Shown one piece after another: positions 1-12,338 of a stretch of DNA of 64,000 nt; position 1 is the first letter of the stretch; every line of letters begins with the position of its first letter. Below the pieces are notes generated by a model. That model searched no databases and was not told where the DNA came from. It saw only the letters and a program-made list of their open reading frames with translations. This DNA is from Rhodamnia argentea. Taxonomy: Eukaryota; Streptophyta; Magnoliopsida; Myrtales; Myrtaceae. The stretch covers positions 1,116,001 through 1,180,000 of the forward strand of contig NC_063151.1 in the NCBI RefSeq assembly GCF_020921035.1, given 5' to 3'. A program made the translations under genes and the position numbers.

Positions 1-1364
1 TGTTTCGTCAACGCCACCCGGGTATGCCCCTCTATCTCTCCCCGTTCAATCATGCATTTTTGGCTCAGAATTTCAAATCATATGTCAAAACCATTTCTTG
101 ATTCAATCAGCTCGTGCTACAGTAATCTCCTCTTGATCATGGGGTTAGCTCGTGATTAGTGCTTAAGTTGGTATCAGCCCCTGTGGTTGCTTTCCCGTAT
201 TGAATTCGATGTGAGTATGTGCTTGAAACTTGTGGAGATCAAATTAGCTTGTTTTGCAATTATGGGTCAATTGAAATTCTGTAAGGAGATTCGCTCGAGT
301 TCAAGGCTCGTGGTCAAAGATGAAAATTCAAGAAATTGGGAAAGTCTTAAGCTTTGCTAAATCGTCGAAGTTCATTTCTGTCATATTTAGTTTGGCCCTT
401 GGCCCATTCCATCAGTTGGAGTTCATTTATGTAATTGGAGGTTTCTGAGTTTAGGAAGATCGAGCATGCGACTTGTGAAGGGTTTTCGTTTTTCTATATC
501 AGAAAATAGAACGGATAATCTACTTATTCCAAGAGGAGTTGAAAACGATTTGCTTCATCGCTTGAAAACTGATTAAACTGCTGTTTTTCCTTGATTGTCG
601 CTGTTTATGTATTTCTGCCTTTTGATGCCCCCTGAGCTGGGTTGCTCGTATGTTATTTTAGTGTCATTACCTTAGAGAAGCATTTGATAATGACGTGGAG
701 AATTTTGAGCTTTTCTAAAAGATTAGGTTTTGCTGCTTCTACCAATGATTTTCCTTTCAAGTTCTTGTCGAATATTGTGCCTCTGAACGTATGGTTTGGC
801 GGAAGTGCGTGAGGCTTGTGCATCCGGCCATGTGTCATTGATGATTACTGTCACTTACCATTCCAATATGCTATTGCGCCATTTATTCCTAAGGTCTCCT
901 CTCTGGTCCAAAAATTTTACTAAGAAAGGAATACTTAGATGTTGTTTGCAGGAAGTTGCTCGATACTTGTCCTGAATAAGAGAACTGTTCAATGATTTTT
1001 ACATGGTCACTCAACCTTGGATTGAGCTCATTCACATTCTTAATTTGCTATCGGAGTATCAGCATGCAAATTTAAGGATCTATGACTGAGATTTCGTATT
1101 AACTAAAAGATGAAGACAGCAACTGAATTTGTTTGATTGTAACCACCCCCCTTCCTTTTTTTTTTTGGTCAGAAATTGTAACTCCCTTTGTTAACGACCA
1201 TCTCGAAGGGGAAATTTTCTGTGATACAGCCATTTCAGTTAAGTTAGTCAAGTGATATAATTCACCTATTCTGCAGCGTGGCAAAACTTTCTTTTCTTCA
1301 CTTATCTTTTGTTGTTTTGCTTTTAATGTTCTTGAACTGCTGTCACTTGCACCAGTTTGCTCCT
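1..1364 (+). other. Leader region and probable 5'UTR intron of the WEB1-like gene
   Basis: No coding exon is visible here. A CTGCAG acceptor at 1271-1276 lies directly upstream of the first coding exon. A possible donor (G then GTATGC) sits at 22-23, so bases 1-21 may be the end of a 5'UTR exon and 22-1276 a leader intron. The sequence between is AT-rich with T-runs, as plant introns are. The reading frame is open from 1278 to the ATG at 1365, so an upstream coding extension cannot be fully excluded. Confidence 0.4.
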
Positions 1365-4300
1365 ATGGAGGATGCTAAAATTGCTGATGAGATGCCTTCA
1401 CAAGAGCTGTCTCCACCTACCCAGAATGGGAACCATTCTGAGAAGGAATCTAAAGTACAACAAGATACTGATGGTAAGAAGGAATGCAATAGCAACTTCT
1501 CAACAGTGGAATCTTCTGAAATTGACGTGACTCATGGTGCTTCAGAAGGCACAGCTACTGAACATAGCCAACTTCCAACGGTGGCCCCTGCTTCAACCCT
1601 GGTGGTTGGAGTTGATGATGCCAAGCATGATCACCATCGCACTGAGCAAGGAAGTCAAGATTTAAAAGATGTGCCCGATGGTGCTCCCAAAAGTTCACCC
1701 TCTGGAGAAAACCAACTTCAGATAGAGGGCACTTCAACATCACCACTTATGGCTGATGATACCAAGGATAACCGACCACCTACTGTCAGAGAGGAAACCC
1801 AAGTAAAGGATTTCTCTGGCGAGCAGTCATCTCGAGATACTGATCCTGTCGGGAGTCTGCAAATTCAGATGGATGGTATGATGTTGCGTTCTGCTCCCTT
1901 GTCTGAAGTTAAAGTTCCAATGTATGATAATAAAGCTACGAAAAGCGACAAGCTTTCTCAGTCCCCTGCCATTGTTAAAACAGCTGCTGTTGGATCGCCA
2001 AAGGTCCTTGATCCTTCGAGAAAAGCTAATCAGGCAGAAAAAGACCGAGGGCTTATTGATACAGCAGCACCTTTTGAATCTGTAAAGCAAGCTGTTTCCA
2101 AATTCGGTGGAATTGTTGATTGGAAAGCTCATAAAGTCCAAACTGTGGAGGTACTCAAGATCTGCTATTCCATTAAATTATGCTTGTTTAACATCTTTCC
2201 TGAGCTCTTCCAAAAGTGAGAATGCCTCATGTTTACCAGATTTCAAACTAATTGCATTAAACATCAATCTGGAAGATTCCTCTTGCTTGACTTAGCTTTG
2301 GTGTTGATGGAGACAATTGTGGTACAGGACTGTAAAGGAAGTTCCTCTTGTCATTCCCAATAACCAGCCAGTCAGATGGTTTACAAAGAAGAAATTTTTT
2401 TCCAAATGAGATGATAGAAATATTTGACATTAGATTGTTGATGACTGGAAAAGTGCTTTCCTGATATATATCATGGCAGCGATTAAGTTGCTTCTCTCTT
2501 TGGTTAGAGAGCATTTCATCTTTGAACTCTCATTTTAATATGACATGGGGGTATTTGAATTTTTGGCTTGATTAGTTTCCAAGAATGCATGTAAACTGCC
2601 CCGGCCCTGTGCGCATCAGGTACCCTAAAGGCTCTACTCAGGTGGCAAATGTGGTGCCTAAAGTTACCCTGAGTGGTTGATGTATTTCAATATGGGATTT
2701 GCCGTGTCCAAACCAAGCTTTCGACCTCTCAACTAACCCCTTAATTGATTGTGACATGATTTTAATAAATTAGTAACTTTAATTTATGGATGTGTCATTC
2801 GCAGTGGTTAAGCAAAGTGGTTTAACATCACTTTTGGATTATTTTCTCTTAATTTCTTTGGAGTCTTTCGGATGCTAAGAAACAGAAATATCTTTGATTG
2901 ACGACAGGAAGATCACCTGGATTTCAGAAAGTCGGACTGCCTTATGCTATCACCAGCGTCATCGCATGTTTATTTTTTTCACTTTGCTTGATTAGAAGTT
3001 TTTTGTTTTCTTATATAAATTTTATTTAAGGAGAATTGAGTGAAGGAAGATTACTAATGCATTTTCATTTCAGTCCTGAGCAGGAATTTAGTTTTGTTGG
3101 GGCAGGAAACAGAAGTTTTTTTCACTTCTTTTCCCCCTGTTTTACCACTTTGCCAAGTGGTAGTTATTTTTTTTTCCTAAGGATTCTGTTGTTCTTTCTC
3201 ATCCTACATCATTGAAGTGTACTATAACTTCTTCTCAGTTGCATTTTATACAGTCTCTTCTTTATTTGGTTTTTGCAGAGGCGCAAGCTTGTGGAACAGG
3301 AACTCGAGAAGGCACAAGAGGAAATCCCCGAGTATAGGAGGCGGTCGGAGGCAGCAGAAGAGAAAAAGATGCAAGTACTAAAGGAGCTAGACAGTACGAA
3401 GAGACTCATCGAAGAATTGAAGCTTAATCTGGAGAGGGCGCAGACAGAAGAGCAGCAAGCGAAACAGGACTCCGAACTTGCGAGGCTTAGAGTTGAAGAA
3501 ATGGAGCAAGGGATTGCTGATGAGGCTAGTGTCGCTACGAAGGCACAACTTGAGGTTGCTAGGGCCAGGCATACAGCCGCAATCTCCGAGCTCAAATCCG
3601 TTAAAGAAGAATTAGACGCACTACGCAAGGAATACGCTTCGTTGGTGACCGACAAAGACGAAGCAGTGAAGAAAGCTAAAGAGGCTGTAGCTGCATCAAA
3701 GGAAGTTGAGAAGACAGTGGAGGAACTAACTATTGAGCTTATTTCTATGAAGGAGTCTCTGGAATCAGCTCAAGCAGCGCATTTAGAGGCAGAGGAACAT
3801 AGAATTGGAGCAGCTATGGCCAGAGAGCAGGATTCTTTAAATTGGGAGAAGGAATTGAAGCAGGCAGAGGAAGAGCTCCAGAAACTTAACCAGCAAATCC
3901 AGTTGTCTAAGGATCTAAAGTCAAAGCTAGACAGTGCTTCAGCATTGCTGCTTGATTTAAAAGCTGAATTGGCATCTTATATGGAGTTGAAAATGCAGCA
4001 GGAAACTGATGAAGAATTGAGCTTGAAGGGTGAAACAGAAGATTCAAAGGAGAAAACTCATGCTGACCTTCAGGAGGCAGTTTCTTCAGCAAAAAAAGAA
4101 CTCGAGGAAGTGAAGCTTAACATAGAAAAAGCGACAGAAGAAGTAAATTTCTTGAAGGTTGCTGCCACATCGTTAAAGGCAGATCTGGAGAGAGAGAAAT
4201 CTGATCTTGCCACCATTATACAGAGAGAAGGCATGGCGTCGATTGCTGTTGCATCCCTTGAAGCTGACCTGGACAAAACTCGATCTGAAATTGCTCTAGT

Positions 4301-5162
4301 TCAGATGAAGGAGAAAGAAGCAAAAGAGAAAATGGCCGACCTGCCTAAACATTTGCAACAAGCTGCACAAGATGCTGACCAGGCCAAGTCTCTTGCCCAA
4401 GTGGCTCGTGAAGAGTTGCGGAAAGCTAAGGAAGAAGCCGAGCAGGCGAAGGCTGCCGCTATTACAGTGGAGAGCCGGTTGCTCGCTGCTAAAAAGGAAA
4501 CCGAGGCTGCCAAGGCTTCCGAAAAGCTGGCTTTAGCAGCCATCAAGGCATTGCAAGAGAGTGAATCAACTCAAAGCACTGACGACCTGGATTCTTCCTG
4601 TAGTGTAACACTTTCTCTAGAGGAGTATTACGACCTCAGCAAACGGGCTCATGAGGCGGAGGAGCAGGCTGCCGTGAGGGTGGCAGAAGCCGTTTCCCAA
4701 ATTGAGGCGGCCAAGGAGTCTGAGTTGAGGAGCTTGGAAAAGTTGGAAGAGGCAAACAGGGAGGTGGATATGAGAAAAGAGGCATTGAGAAATGCAATGG
4801 AGAAGGCTGAGAAGGCCAAGGAAGGGAAGTTGGGAGTTGAGCAGCAGTTGAGGAAGTGGAGGGCCGAGCATGAGCAGCGACGAAAGGCCAGTGAATCTAA
4901 TCATGGGCCAACAGCTCCCAACAGGGCCCCTGAGAGAAGCTTTGAGGAGAGGAAAGAATCTGATAGTCTTGTCAAAGTACCAGATATGGCTGCTGTACCT
5001 GCAGGTTACTTGTCGAGCCAAAAGTCGTATGTACTTGAAAGTAACAGCGGAATCGTATCATCACCTGATGTGAAGATCGTCAAAAAGAAAAAGAGGTCTT
5101 TGTTTCCAAGAATTCTGATGTTCTTGGGCAGAAGAAAGGGGCATTCATCCAGGTCGTCATAG
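1365..5162 (+). CDS. WEB1: WEB1-like coiled-coil protein (WEB family, DUF827)
   Basis: Two coding exons, 1365-2150 and 3279-5162, are joined at a codon boundary (donor GTACTC, acceptor TTTTGCAG) and give 889 aa. Residues 1-240 are a low-complexity acidic, Ser/Thr-rich region. From about residue 250 (motif [18 protein letters not shown] across the splice) to about 800 the protein is an almost continuous Glu/Lys/Ala-rich coiled coil. The basic tail [20 protein letters not shown] is typical of the family. In Arabidopsis, WEB1 with PMI2 controls the speed of chloroplast photorelocation through cp-actin filaments in the cytosol. The length slightly exceeds Arabidopsis WEB1 (about 800 aa). The start is the first ATG after the acceptor. 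Assignment to WEB1 rather than a close WEL paralogue is inferred from the tail and the exon layout. Confidence 0.88.
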
Positions 5163-6000
5163 TTTTTTCTCTGAACCAGGTTGTGTTCTCTCCTGCTCTT
5201 CTTGTGACTTCTAGCCTCTGCTGTTTCGAGCATTTTTGTCTGGTGTATGACCACAGAAGTCCTCAAACTTTTCTGCCACAGATTTATACCAATGTATATG
5301 TCAGAGATTGTTTTGTGTACTTACACTGATTATGTAAGTTTTTCTTCATTGTGTAACATTTATGGGAAGTTGGCTTTTGGAAGAGGGTAATAATGGCTGT
5401 TGTTGTTGAGGTTGATAACTTGGCTTCTGTAATGTATATCTTTGCTTTGTGAATACCGTTGCGTGGATGACTTGTAAGTTTGGTAAGATGAGAAAGAAGG
5501 GGATTTCTATATGCTTGTATTGGATGAAGCCAATTGTAATGTTATCCTGGATGACTGATTTTGTTGTCATTACATCGTTATTTTGGGTGACTGAGTTTTG
5601 TTGTCATTGTATATAAGGAACAGTTTCAGTAAGGGCCATGCTGTAGCTTTGTGTCGAATATGGTTTGGGGTTATGTTGCAACTTTCAGCATCATGCTGAA
5701 ACTTTTATTTGCTCGACAAGGGTCTGAAGCATGATGGCTTTTATAAGAATTTGAGAACTAGACGCAACTCATGTTAGTTGCAATATTGATGATACACATT
5801 CCGCCAAGTACTTTTTCAGGATCATACAGTCCGGTATTTTCAGATTACAACTGTTACTGACTGCTGCAAAACAACGAAACACTTCAAATAAATATGAACT
5901 GAATTTAATCAGACTGCTCAATGTTAATGGCAGTCAAAATATGGTTGGAATTTCAAAGCATCGTTTTACATTTCAGATGTGTTTTAACTTCTATAGAAGT
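5163..6000. other. Convergent 3' intergenic region between the WEB1-like and LHCA5-like genes
   Basis: About 840 bp lie between two facing stop codons. It should hold the 3'UTRs and poly(A) signals of both genes. It is AT-rich with tandem TTGTTGTTG-type stretches around 5400 and 5560. I see no further gene. Confidence 0.6.
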
Positions 6001-7796
6001 TTAAGATGAGGAATTAGCGAGAGTCTGAATGATGGTTCGGTGCCACGGATCAGAGAGGTGCTCCAAAAGGTTGTTAATGGGTCCTGCATGGGTCACAGAG
6101 GCCTGCACGGAGATGCCGAGCATGGCCACCATAGCTAACCTTCCTGCACCGGATAGATGGTTTCGCAGTGAACCCATTTCAGTTAAATGTTGCCAGATTG
6201 CAAAGAATCAGGTAAAACAAAAACATTTAAAGAAAGCCAGACCATTCTTGATCTCTTTAAGCTTCCAGCCATGAGCGTTCTTAATATCTTTAGCCAGGCC
6301 GAGAGGATTCAACAGAGGACCACCAGGATACCTGTTTCAGACAAACGTCACTGATATCATCATTTCGATAGCTACATCGCGATTGCCAGACAACAACAAT
6401 AAGCTCTAAATGGTTACATGGACTCCATCGGAGACCACTTAAAGAGAGAAGAAAGACTACCCAGGTTCTAAGCCCTCTAGTGCTGCTTCCATTCCAAAGA
6501 AGAAGGAACCCTCCTGCCCTTGAGACCCAGGGCTAATGTAATCCATATATCTTTTAGTTTCAGCATATCTGCGTAAATCAAAGAAAGATGAGGTCTTGTT
6601 TGAAAAGATAGCAAAACTGGTAGGGCTTGGAGGGGAATTTTACCCCATTAGGATCAATTGGATTATGAACAGCGTCGGTGCATTGGCGATTTGGTATTTA
6701 GCTGCTCCTGCTTCATACCAAACTGGTAGGTCTTTTATTCCGGTTACACGAAGTAACTGCAACACATGACTTGGATCATTATAGCACCAACATCCACAAC
6801 AAACTTATCTTTGCATAAATGAACATTGGTAACTGGAATTAGTGTCCTTCTCAGCTTACCCAGATCAGATTCAACTGTACCGACTATATGGGTAACGTGG
6901 GCTCGTAGTCATAGTGACACTTTGATGCTAAAATCAAGCTGTCTGTTAACAATTTCTTGTTTGAGTAGAGTGAAAAATCAAGTGATAGTCAGGTGTGGGA
7001 TTTTGCAATTTGCACAAACCTCCTCTGGAATTGGATGTTATTCGAGGAATGTAGGGAACTTGTGATCCTCAAATGGTTCCTTTCACTCGCTAGATTAATG
7101 GTGAATCAATATCTCAGCTTCACTCAGGAAAAAAACTTTGTCACTGCACGACTTTGGGGTTGGGTTGGTTTCACTTGTAATGCTGGTCCATCACTAGTTT
7201 TCCCTTAGCAGCCCATCTTTTATCAAGAAAGATTATGGCATGTACCCTTCTGCTCAACATCATTGTAATTGCGAATTTGTTCCTTCTACTCAGAGAGAGA
7301 GAGAGACAGAGAGAGAGAGAGCACCCACATCAGTGAAGAGAATTCCAAAGACGCCTGCCATGGCAAAGCGAGCATGAACCAGCTCAGCCTGTACGTACCA
7401 CCTCAAGCTCTCGGGATCCTCCCCAAGCCCCAGTGGATCGAACCCGAAGTCTCCAGCCAAACTATTACAAGAACCATCAGAAGCAATACAACTTCAAATA
7501 TAGACCAAAAAAGCCATAACCATAGTGCAAAAAATAGACAAATTCAACATCAGTGGGCTCTAAACTCACTTCCCATCGAGATAAGGTGGAGGGTCTAGCC
7601 CTGGGAGCCACGTTGGCCGCTGCTGTGCCCGAACCATGGCTCTTCCAGCCCTGTCTTCTGGCCTTCCATTGCAGGACGTACCAGCCACACTGAGGACACG
7701 GCAGTGTGAGCTATTGGTACCAAAGGAAGCAGCACTGGAAGAAAAAGGCTGAAATATAGAGACCTTGGAGATGCAGGTTGGTGTGCTTATTGCCAT
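6001..7796 (-). CDS. LHCA5: Photosystem I chlorophyll a/b-binding protein 5 (LHCA5-type)
   Basis: Six exons on the minus strand, in transcript order: 7570-7796, 7329-7461, 6644-6756, 6461-6568, 6243-6331, 6001-6143. All have GT..AG borders and matching phases and give 270 aa. Residues 1 to about 50 are Ser/Thr-rich, like a chloroplast transit peptide. [14 protein letters not shown] is followed by [13 protein letters not shown], the first LHC helix ([14 protein letters not shown]), [12 protein letters not shown], and the third helix with [17 protein letters not shown] (E220, N223 and R225 are the usual pigment and ion-pair residues). LHCA5 is a substoichiometric PSI antenna protein that helps join PSI to the chloroplast NDH complex. 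The C-terminus [19 protein letters not shown] resembles LHCA5 more than LHCA1-4, from memory of the family. The ATG at 7794-7796 is preferred to an upstream in-frame GTG. Confidence 0.9.
7292..7321. repeat. GA microsatellite in intron 2 of the LHCA5-like gene
   Basis: This is a GA-rich simple repeat with one interruption (GACAGA). It lies just inside the intron that begins at 7328, close to the donor site. Confidence 0.8.
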
Positions 7797-8464
7797 CTCT
7801 CTCCTCACACACTCTGTGGACTACTTGTAGTGTGTCGTGAGTCTTTGATGGCATTTCCCAATCATACCTACGAACAACCGCAAGGTCAATAACATCCACC
7901 AGTTGGGTTGGTTCCATTGCATGAGAAATATGATAGCCCTGGCCCACTTATCCCAGAGTCCCCTTGCTCTTGCTTCAGGAAGTAACACTGCAATCCTAGA
8001 TACAGACAAGACGAGTGGTCCCCTTCGTAAGTTCTTGCTTATTGTCGAATCTTACCGAGCAATTACGCTCAGGTTTTTATCCAGTGTTTAGAAAACTGGA
8101 CCCAACCAGTTTGTTTAACTGGGTAGTGGTCTATTTTATGTTCCAGGTTTGGGCCGGTGGAACTCGGTTCAACTCTGTACACACTGAAAAAACCAGTGCG
8201 ATCTCTGTCGATTTTTTTTTTTTATGAGGTTTATTATTAGGTACACTTAGACCTGGAACATGGAGCATGGGGAGATCCAAACACGTCAGAAGATGATAGT
8301 GTGCCCAAGGCACCAGGTGCTCGGTCTGTCCAATTTTTTTCTCATAATTATTGCGGGATTCGTACATTTTATCTACAAAATCGCACTTTTCTGTATGGAG
8401 CGGTGGAGAGGGCCTAAAACTAGGAGGAAGTATTCTGGTCAAACAATAGGAGCAGCAGCAGCAA
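7797..8464. other. Region between the PPR stop and the LHCA5-like start
   Basis: About 670 bp must serve as both the 3'UTR of the PPR gene and the promoter/5'UTR of the LHCA5-like gene (both on the minus strand). No separate gene is visible. A T-run lies at about 8213-8223. Confidence 0.55.
7941..7952 (-). promoter_or_regulatory. Possible site II plus I-box in the LHCA5-like promoter
   Basis: Read on the minus strand the bases are GATAAGTGGGCC: an I-box core (GATAAG) directly followed by TGGGCC (site II-like). It lies about 150 bp upstream of the ATG. I-boxes are common in promoters of light-regulated photosynthesis genes. Both motifs are short, so chance occurrence is possible. Confidence 0.4.
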
Positions 8465-10651
8465 TCAGGCATGTGAATATAGGAAAGACAATTGCTGCCA
8501 AGAACTTCCATTAACGTGCAGATCATCAAGGCGTTTTTCCTCCATTGAAGTGATCTCCATTGCACTAGCTCCATAGCATCCATCCCTACCCATGTCTTTC
8601 ATCATCCCCCTCACTCTACCGACATCATCCCATCTTCCTTTCGACGCATAAAGGTTTGACATTAGCACGTAAAACCCGCCATTTTTTTGGTCCAAGAACC
8701 ATAGTTTCTTTGCCAAGCATTCACCAAGCTCCACCTCTCCATGGATGCAGCATGCACTGAGCAAAGCTCCCCATACAGCAGAATCAGGCTCAACCTCCAT
8801 ATTCTTCACAAAAAGCAGAGCTTCCTCAAATAGGCCTGCACGACCAAGCAGAGTAACCATGAATGCATGGTGTTGCAAGGTCGGCCTCAAGGCAAGGTCT
8901 TTGGTCATAACATGGAAGTACTTTCTTCCTTCACTGACAAGACCCCCATGGGTGCACGCAGCCAAGACTCCCAAGAAAGTGATCTTATCAGGCATGAGTC
9001 CTCGTCCTCGCATTTCAGAATAATATGTGAGAGACTTATGCTCGAGGCCACATAAACTGAAGCCAGAGATTATCGAATTCCATGAAGCCAAGCATGGCTC
9101 TTTGATGCTCTTGAAAACTCTTTGCGCAAGCTCTATTCTTCCACACTTTGTGTATAAGTCTATAAGTGCAGTTTCTACAAAATCCTCCAATTCAAGATGG
9201 TTTCTGAGCACGTAATTGTGGACCTTCTCCCCAAGCTGCAAGTATCCAACTTGGGAACAAGCGCATAGTAAACTGGCAATTGTGATGGCATCTGGTTTGT
9301 GCCCAGACAACCTCATTTCACCAAACAACTCTATCGCTTTACTTGCCGTTCCAGCTTGAACACAGCCAGATATAACTGAGTTCCAGCTAGTAAGAGATTT
9401 CTCATGCATCTCAGAAAACAACAAAAATGCATCTTCTATGTTGTTGAACTTAAAGTACATGCTTATGAGCCCATTTGCAATAAGAGAATGGACGCATAAT
9501 CCAGTTTTGAATCCATAACAATGGAAAGCAAGTCCAATGCTGATATGAGCAGAGAAGTGTGTGAGTCCATGAAGGATGCTAACTAAAGCAACTGCATCAA
9601 GTTTCATGTCTAGGTGCCCTATCTTGAAGAAACACTTCATCATCCCCTTGATGTTTCCTTTCTCAGCATAACTTGAAAGAAGTGCAGTCAAGGATACCAA
9701 ATTCTTCTGAATCAATCTTTCATAAAGTGACTCAGCAGAACCCATGTCTTCATGCTTTGTGTATGTGCAGAGGAGCGAAGTCAGGACACAATCATCACTG
9801 ACAAGACCTGTTTTAATAGCATAACAATGGGTAGAGTCCGGATCAGCGTGTGCAGACAAGAGACTCACTAAGGAAACTGAGTTGACTTCCTGACGTTCCT
9901 CCACCATTTCTTTAAAAACACAGATTGCATCACTGAAGAAACCGTTTTGGCCATATGCACTGATCATTGTGTTCCAGGAAACAACACTTCTATCAACCAT
10001 TGCATCGAACAAAGATTCCGTGGACTCCAGCTCTCTGCATTTAGCATACATTGACATCAACGCGTTTCTCACATGACAATCCAAATCAAGCCCAGACTTA
10101 ATTCCCAAACTATGAATGCATCTCCCTTGAAACACTAAATCAGGATGACCACAAGAAGGAACCAAACTCACCAGTGTGGTAGCGCGAGGACTAAAACCCT
10201 CCCCAAGCATCCGTATAAAGAGCTTCAATGCTTCGACATCCATCCCCTTTCGTGAATACCCACAGATTAACGCATTCCACGAAACGACATCTCTCTCGGG
10301 CATATACTCAAACATCCTGCGTGCCTGAGAGTCGCATCCCAGTTTCATGTATGTATCAAGGAGAGCAGTGCTCAAGTACACGAAGTGATCAAACCCGGAT
10401 TTCACCAAGTGGGCGTGAGCCTGATTCAACTCCGTTTTTGCGTTCACGGAAACAGAAGCGGAGGGGCGGCCATTTGAAGCGTAAGCTTTAATCAGCAAAG
10501 AGAAAGTGAGATCATTCGGCTTCAAATTCAACTGCAGGAGTTGCCCAAAACGGACAAGTGCCCACCTCGAATGTACGGTTCCTATGTACGATTCGATGGC
10601 GGAGTTGAAGAACTGGACGCTGGGGTTCAGTAGCCGGAACGCCGAGCTCAT
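8465..10651 (-). CDS. PLS-class pentatricopeptide repeat protein, E subgroup
   Basis: A single uninterrupted exon of 728 aa. It has tandem PPR motifs from about residue 35 to 620, with recurring signatures such as DVVSWNALICGYSRKG, SVVSWNTMISAYGQNG and SLTSWNSVISGCVQAG, and alternating P, L and S types. The C-terminus (VEPDSAVWGALLSACCIHGE, then NGGFYVLMSNLYASKGRWDD) is the E domain. There is no DYW deaminase domain. Such proteins bind organellar RNA, mostly in C-to-U editing or processing, in chloroplasts or mitochondria, and E-class members recruit a DYW partner in trans. It resembles Arabidopsis At2g04860, but I cannot confirm orthology. The N-terminus is not an obvious transit peptide. 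The gene is divergent from the thioredoxin-like gene. Confidence 0.92.
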   Translation of the reverse strand: MSSAFRLLNPSVQFFNSAIESYIGTVHSRWALVRFGQLLQLNLKPNDLTFSLLIKAYASNGRPSASVSVNAKTELNQAHAHLVKSGFDHFVYLSTALLDTYMKLGCDSQARRMFEYMPERDVVSWNALICGYSRKGMDVEALKLFIRMLGEGFSPRATTLVSLVPSCGHPDLVFQGRCIHSLGIKSGLDLDCHVRNALMSMYAKCRELESTESLFDAMVDRSVVSWNTMISAYGQNGFFSDAICVFKEMVEERQEVNSVSLVSLLSAHADPDSTHCYAIKTGLVSDDCVLTSLLCTYTKHEDMGSAESLYERLIQKNLVSLTALLSSYAEKGNIKGMMKCFFKIGHLDMKLDAVALVSILHGLTHFSAHISIGLAFHCYGFKTGLCVHSLIANGLISMYFKFNNIEDAFLLFSEMHEKSLTSWNSVISGCVQAGTASKAIELFGEMRLSGHKPDAITIASLLCACSQVGYLQLGEKVHNYVLRNHLELEDFVETALIDLYTKCGRIELAQRVFKSIKEPCLASWNSIISGFSLCGLEHKSLTYYSEMRGRGLMPDKITFLGVLAACTHGGLVSEGRKYFHVMTKDLALRPTLQHHAFMVTLLGRAGLFEEALLFVKNMEVEPDSAVWGALLSACCIHGEVELGECLAKKLWFLDQKNGGFYVLMSNLYASKGRWDDVGRVRGMMKDMGRDGCYGASAMEITSMEEKRLDDLHVNGSSWQQLSFLYSHA

Positions 10652-11135
10652 ACTCTGGCGCGCAGCAGTTAACGCTCACCTAGTTGCTGGAAATCTCATG
10701 CAAGGCAGGGGAGACGATTTTACAGTATCGAGCCCGTTTGCAGTTTAGGCCCTTTACATGGAAAAGCCCGATGAAACTCGTGCACGGCCCAATTGAGTGG
10801 TCAGGAACTAGCAGGAGAAGAGGATATGGTAGTTTGCTCTCTGCATGTCGTGTCCTTTTCTCATCCAGGCTTCTTCAGGAGAAGGCGAGAAAAAAAAAAA
10901 TCCTTCAGGAGAAGCCTGAACTGCCAATCAGGTAATTTGCATTGCATTGCTCACCGTTTCATCTTTCCTGATCTGCGCGCGAAACTGATCGACGTTCAAA
11001 TTCTCTGATTTTTGATGCTCTGGTCAATTCAATCTTCAACCTGCATAGTATTCAGACTTTTGTGCGTGCACCAGGCCCTGGATTTCTACTTCAAGTTGAG
11101 ACTTAGCGAGTGTTGAGGTCCTCTCTGTGATTTTA
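10652..11135. promoter_or_regulatory. Shared (bidirectional) promoter region of the PPR and thioredoxin-like genes
   Basis: Only 484 bp separate the divergent ATGs at 10651 (minus) and 11136 (plus), so both promoters and 5'UTRs lie within it. An imperfect duplication (CTTCAGGAGAAG) flanks an A-run at 10871-10914. No clear TATA box is seen on either strand. Confidence 0.55.
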
Positions 11136-12338
11136 ATGCAAAAGACAAGTATTTTCGATCCTAAGGCCCCGTTTGGATTCCACAGGAATCACATTAGACA
11201 GTATGATCACCAGTTCACCTGCACGACTTCATGTTGTTATGCCGGAAGAGATGATGTTAGGTCATCTGCTAAGTGGGTGAAGGTCCCAGTTCCATCCACC
11301 GCTCATTCTGCTGCTCTGAACCATTTAAACGTTGGTTGTGATTATCGAATGGTAAAATTCAAGTGCGTGGCATATGAAGATCAAGGGAAGTTGTTGGACG
11401 AGGACGATGATCTCTGTCCTGTCGACTGCGTGAGAGAATTCAAGACCGACGAGGAGTTCTTTAGAATCCTCGAGAAGGCCAAAGAGACTGACGCATTGGT
11501 GGTGGTCGATTTTTACCGCACTTCTTGCGGCAGCTGCAAGTACATAGAGCAAGGATTTGCGAAACTATGCAGGCTTTCTGGTGATCAAGAGGCTCAAGTA
11601 ATATTCTTGAAGCACAATGTGAGTACTTCGCTGGTCTTGTGATTGAGGTTTGACAAATTGCGAGTTTTGGCATCGGTGCTTCAACTAAGCCTCTGGTACC
11701 TAACAGGGCACAATGGGTATGTTTTCTGCAGGTAATTGATGAGTATGATGAAGAATCAGAGGTTGCAGAGAGGCTTAGAATAAGGGTAGCCTTCTCTTTG
11801 AAATGCTTTGATCTTAGCATTGATAGGTGACTTTCACTTTGGCTGCCCAACGTAAAATCGGTCATTCTTTCCTCATTTAGTCCAATTAAGTAGAGGATGT
11901 TAACTAGATTTATCCTTTTGGATGATTGGTATCAATTCTGGTTCTCAATAGGATGCTGATATGTAAGCTTCAGCTGTTGCATTATAGTTTTGATTAAGAC
12001 TACTCTGCATTTGCTGGTCTTACTTGAGGTGGAGCAAGTGCTAAAGCTAGCTCTAAGTTAAGTATACAATACAGAATCTAGCTATTCCTTTTCAGAATTT
12101 AATTAAGATAATTTTCCGATGCATTCCCTCAAAGTAATCGATGTAAACTTCATCTGATTTATGCCTGTATTCTTCACTAAAGACACAACAATCAACCTGA
12201 GATACTCCAATGATGCAGGCCGTGCCGCTCTTCCATTTCTACAAGAACGGGGTCCTCCTGGAAGCATTCCCGACCAGAGACAAAGACAGGATTACTGAAG
12301 CCATTCTTAAGTATTCATCTTCTGCTTTAGCAGGCTGA
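11136..12338 (+). CDS. Thioredoxin-like 4, chloroplastic
   Basis: Three exons, 11136-11618, 11732-11785 and 12219-12338, are in phase and give 218 aa. The N-terminal 80 or so residues look like a transit peptide (Ser/Cys/Arg-rich, few acids). The thioredoxin fold follows: VREFKTDEEFFRILEKA, the core strand LVVVDFYRTSCGSCKYIEQG with active site C131-G-S-C134, and the cis-Pro region AVPLFHFYKNGVLLEAFPTR (Pro182). The active site CGSC, not CGPC, and the following KYIEQGF match the Arabidopsis TRX-like 4 type (At1g07700) as I recall it. The predicted role is a stromal redox protein whose targets I cannot infer. ATG 11136 is used because the upstream in-frame codon at 11127 is GTG. Confidence 0.87.

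Noticed and set aside
3209..5266. Antisense ORFs across the WEB1-like exon
   Set aside because: Ser/Leu/Ala-rich shadows of the Glu/Lys/Ala coiled-coil codons.
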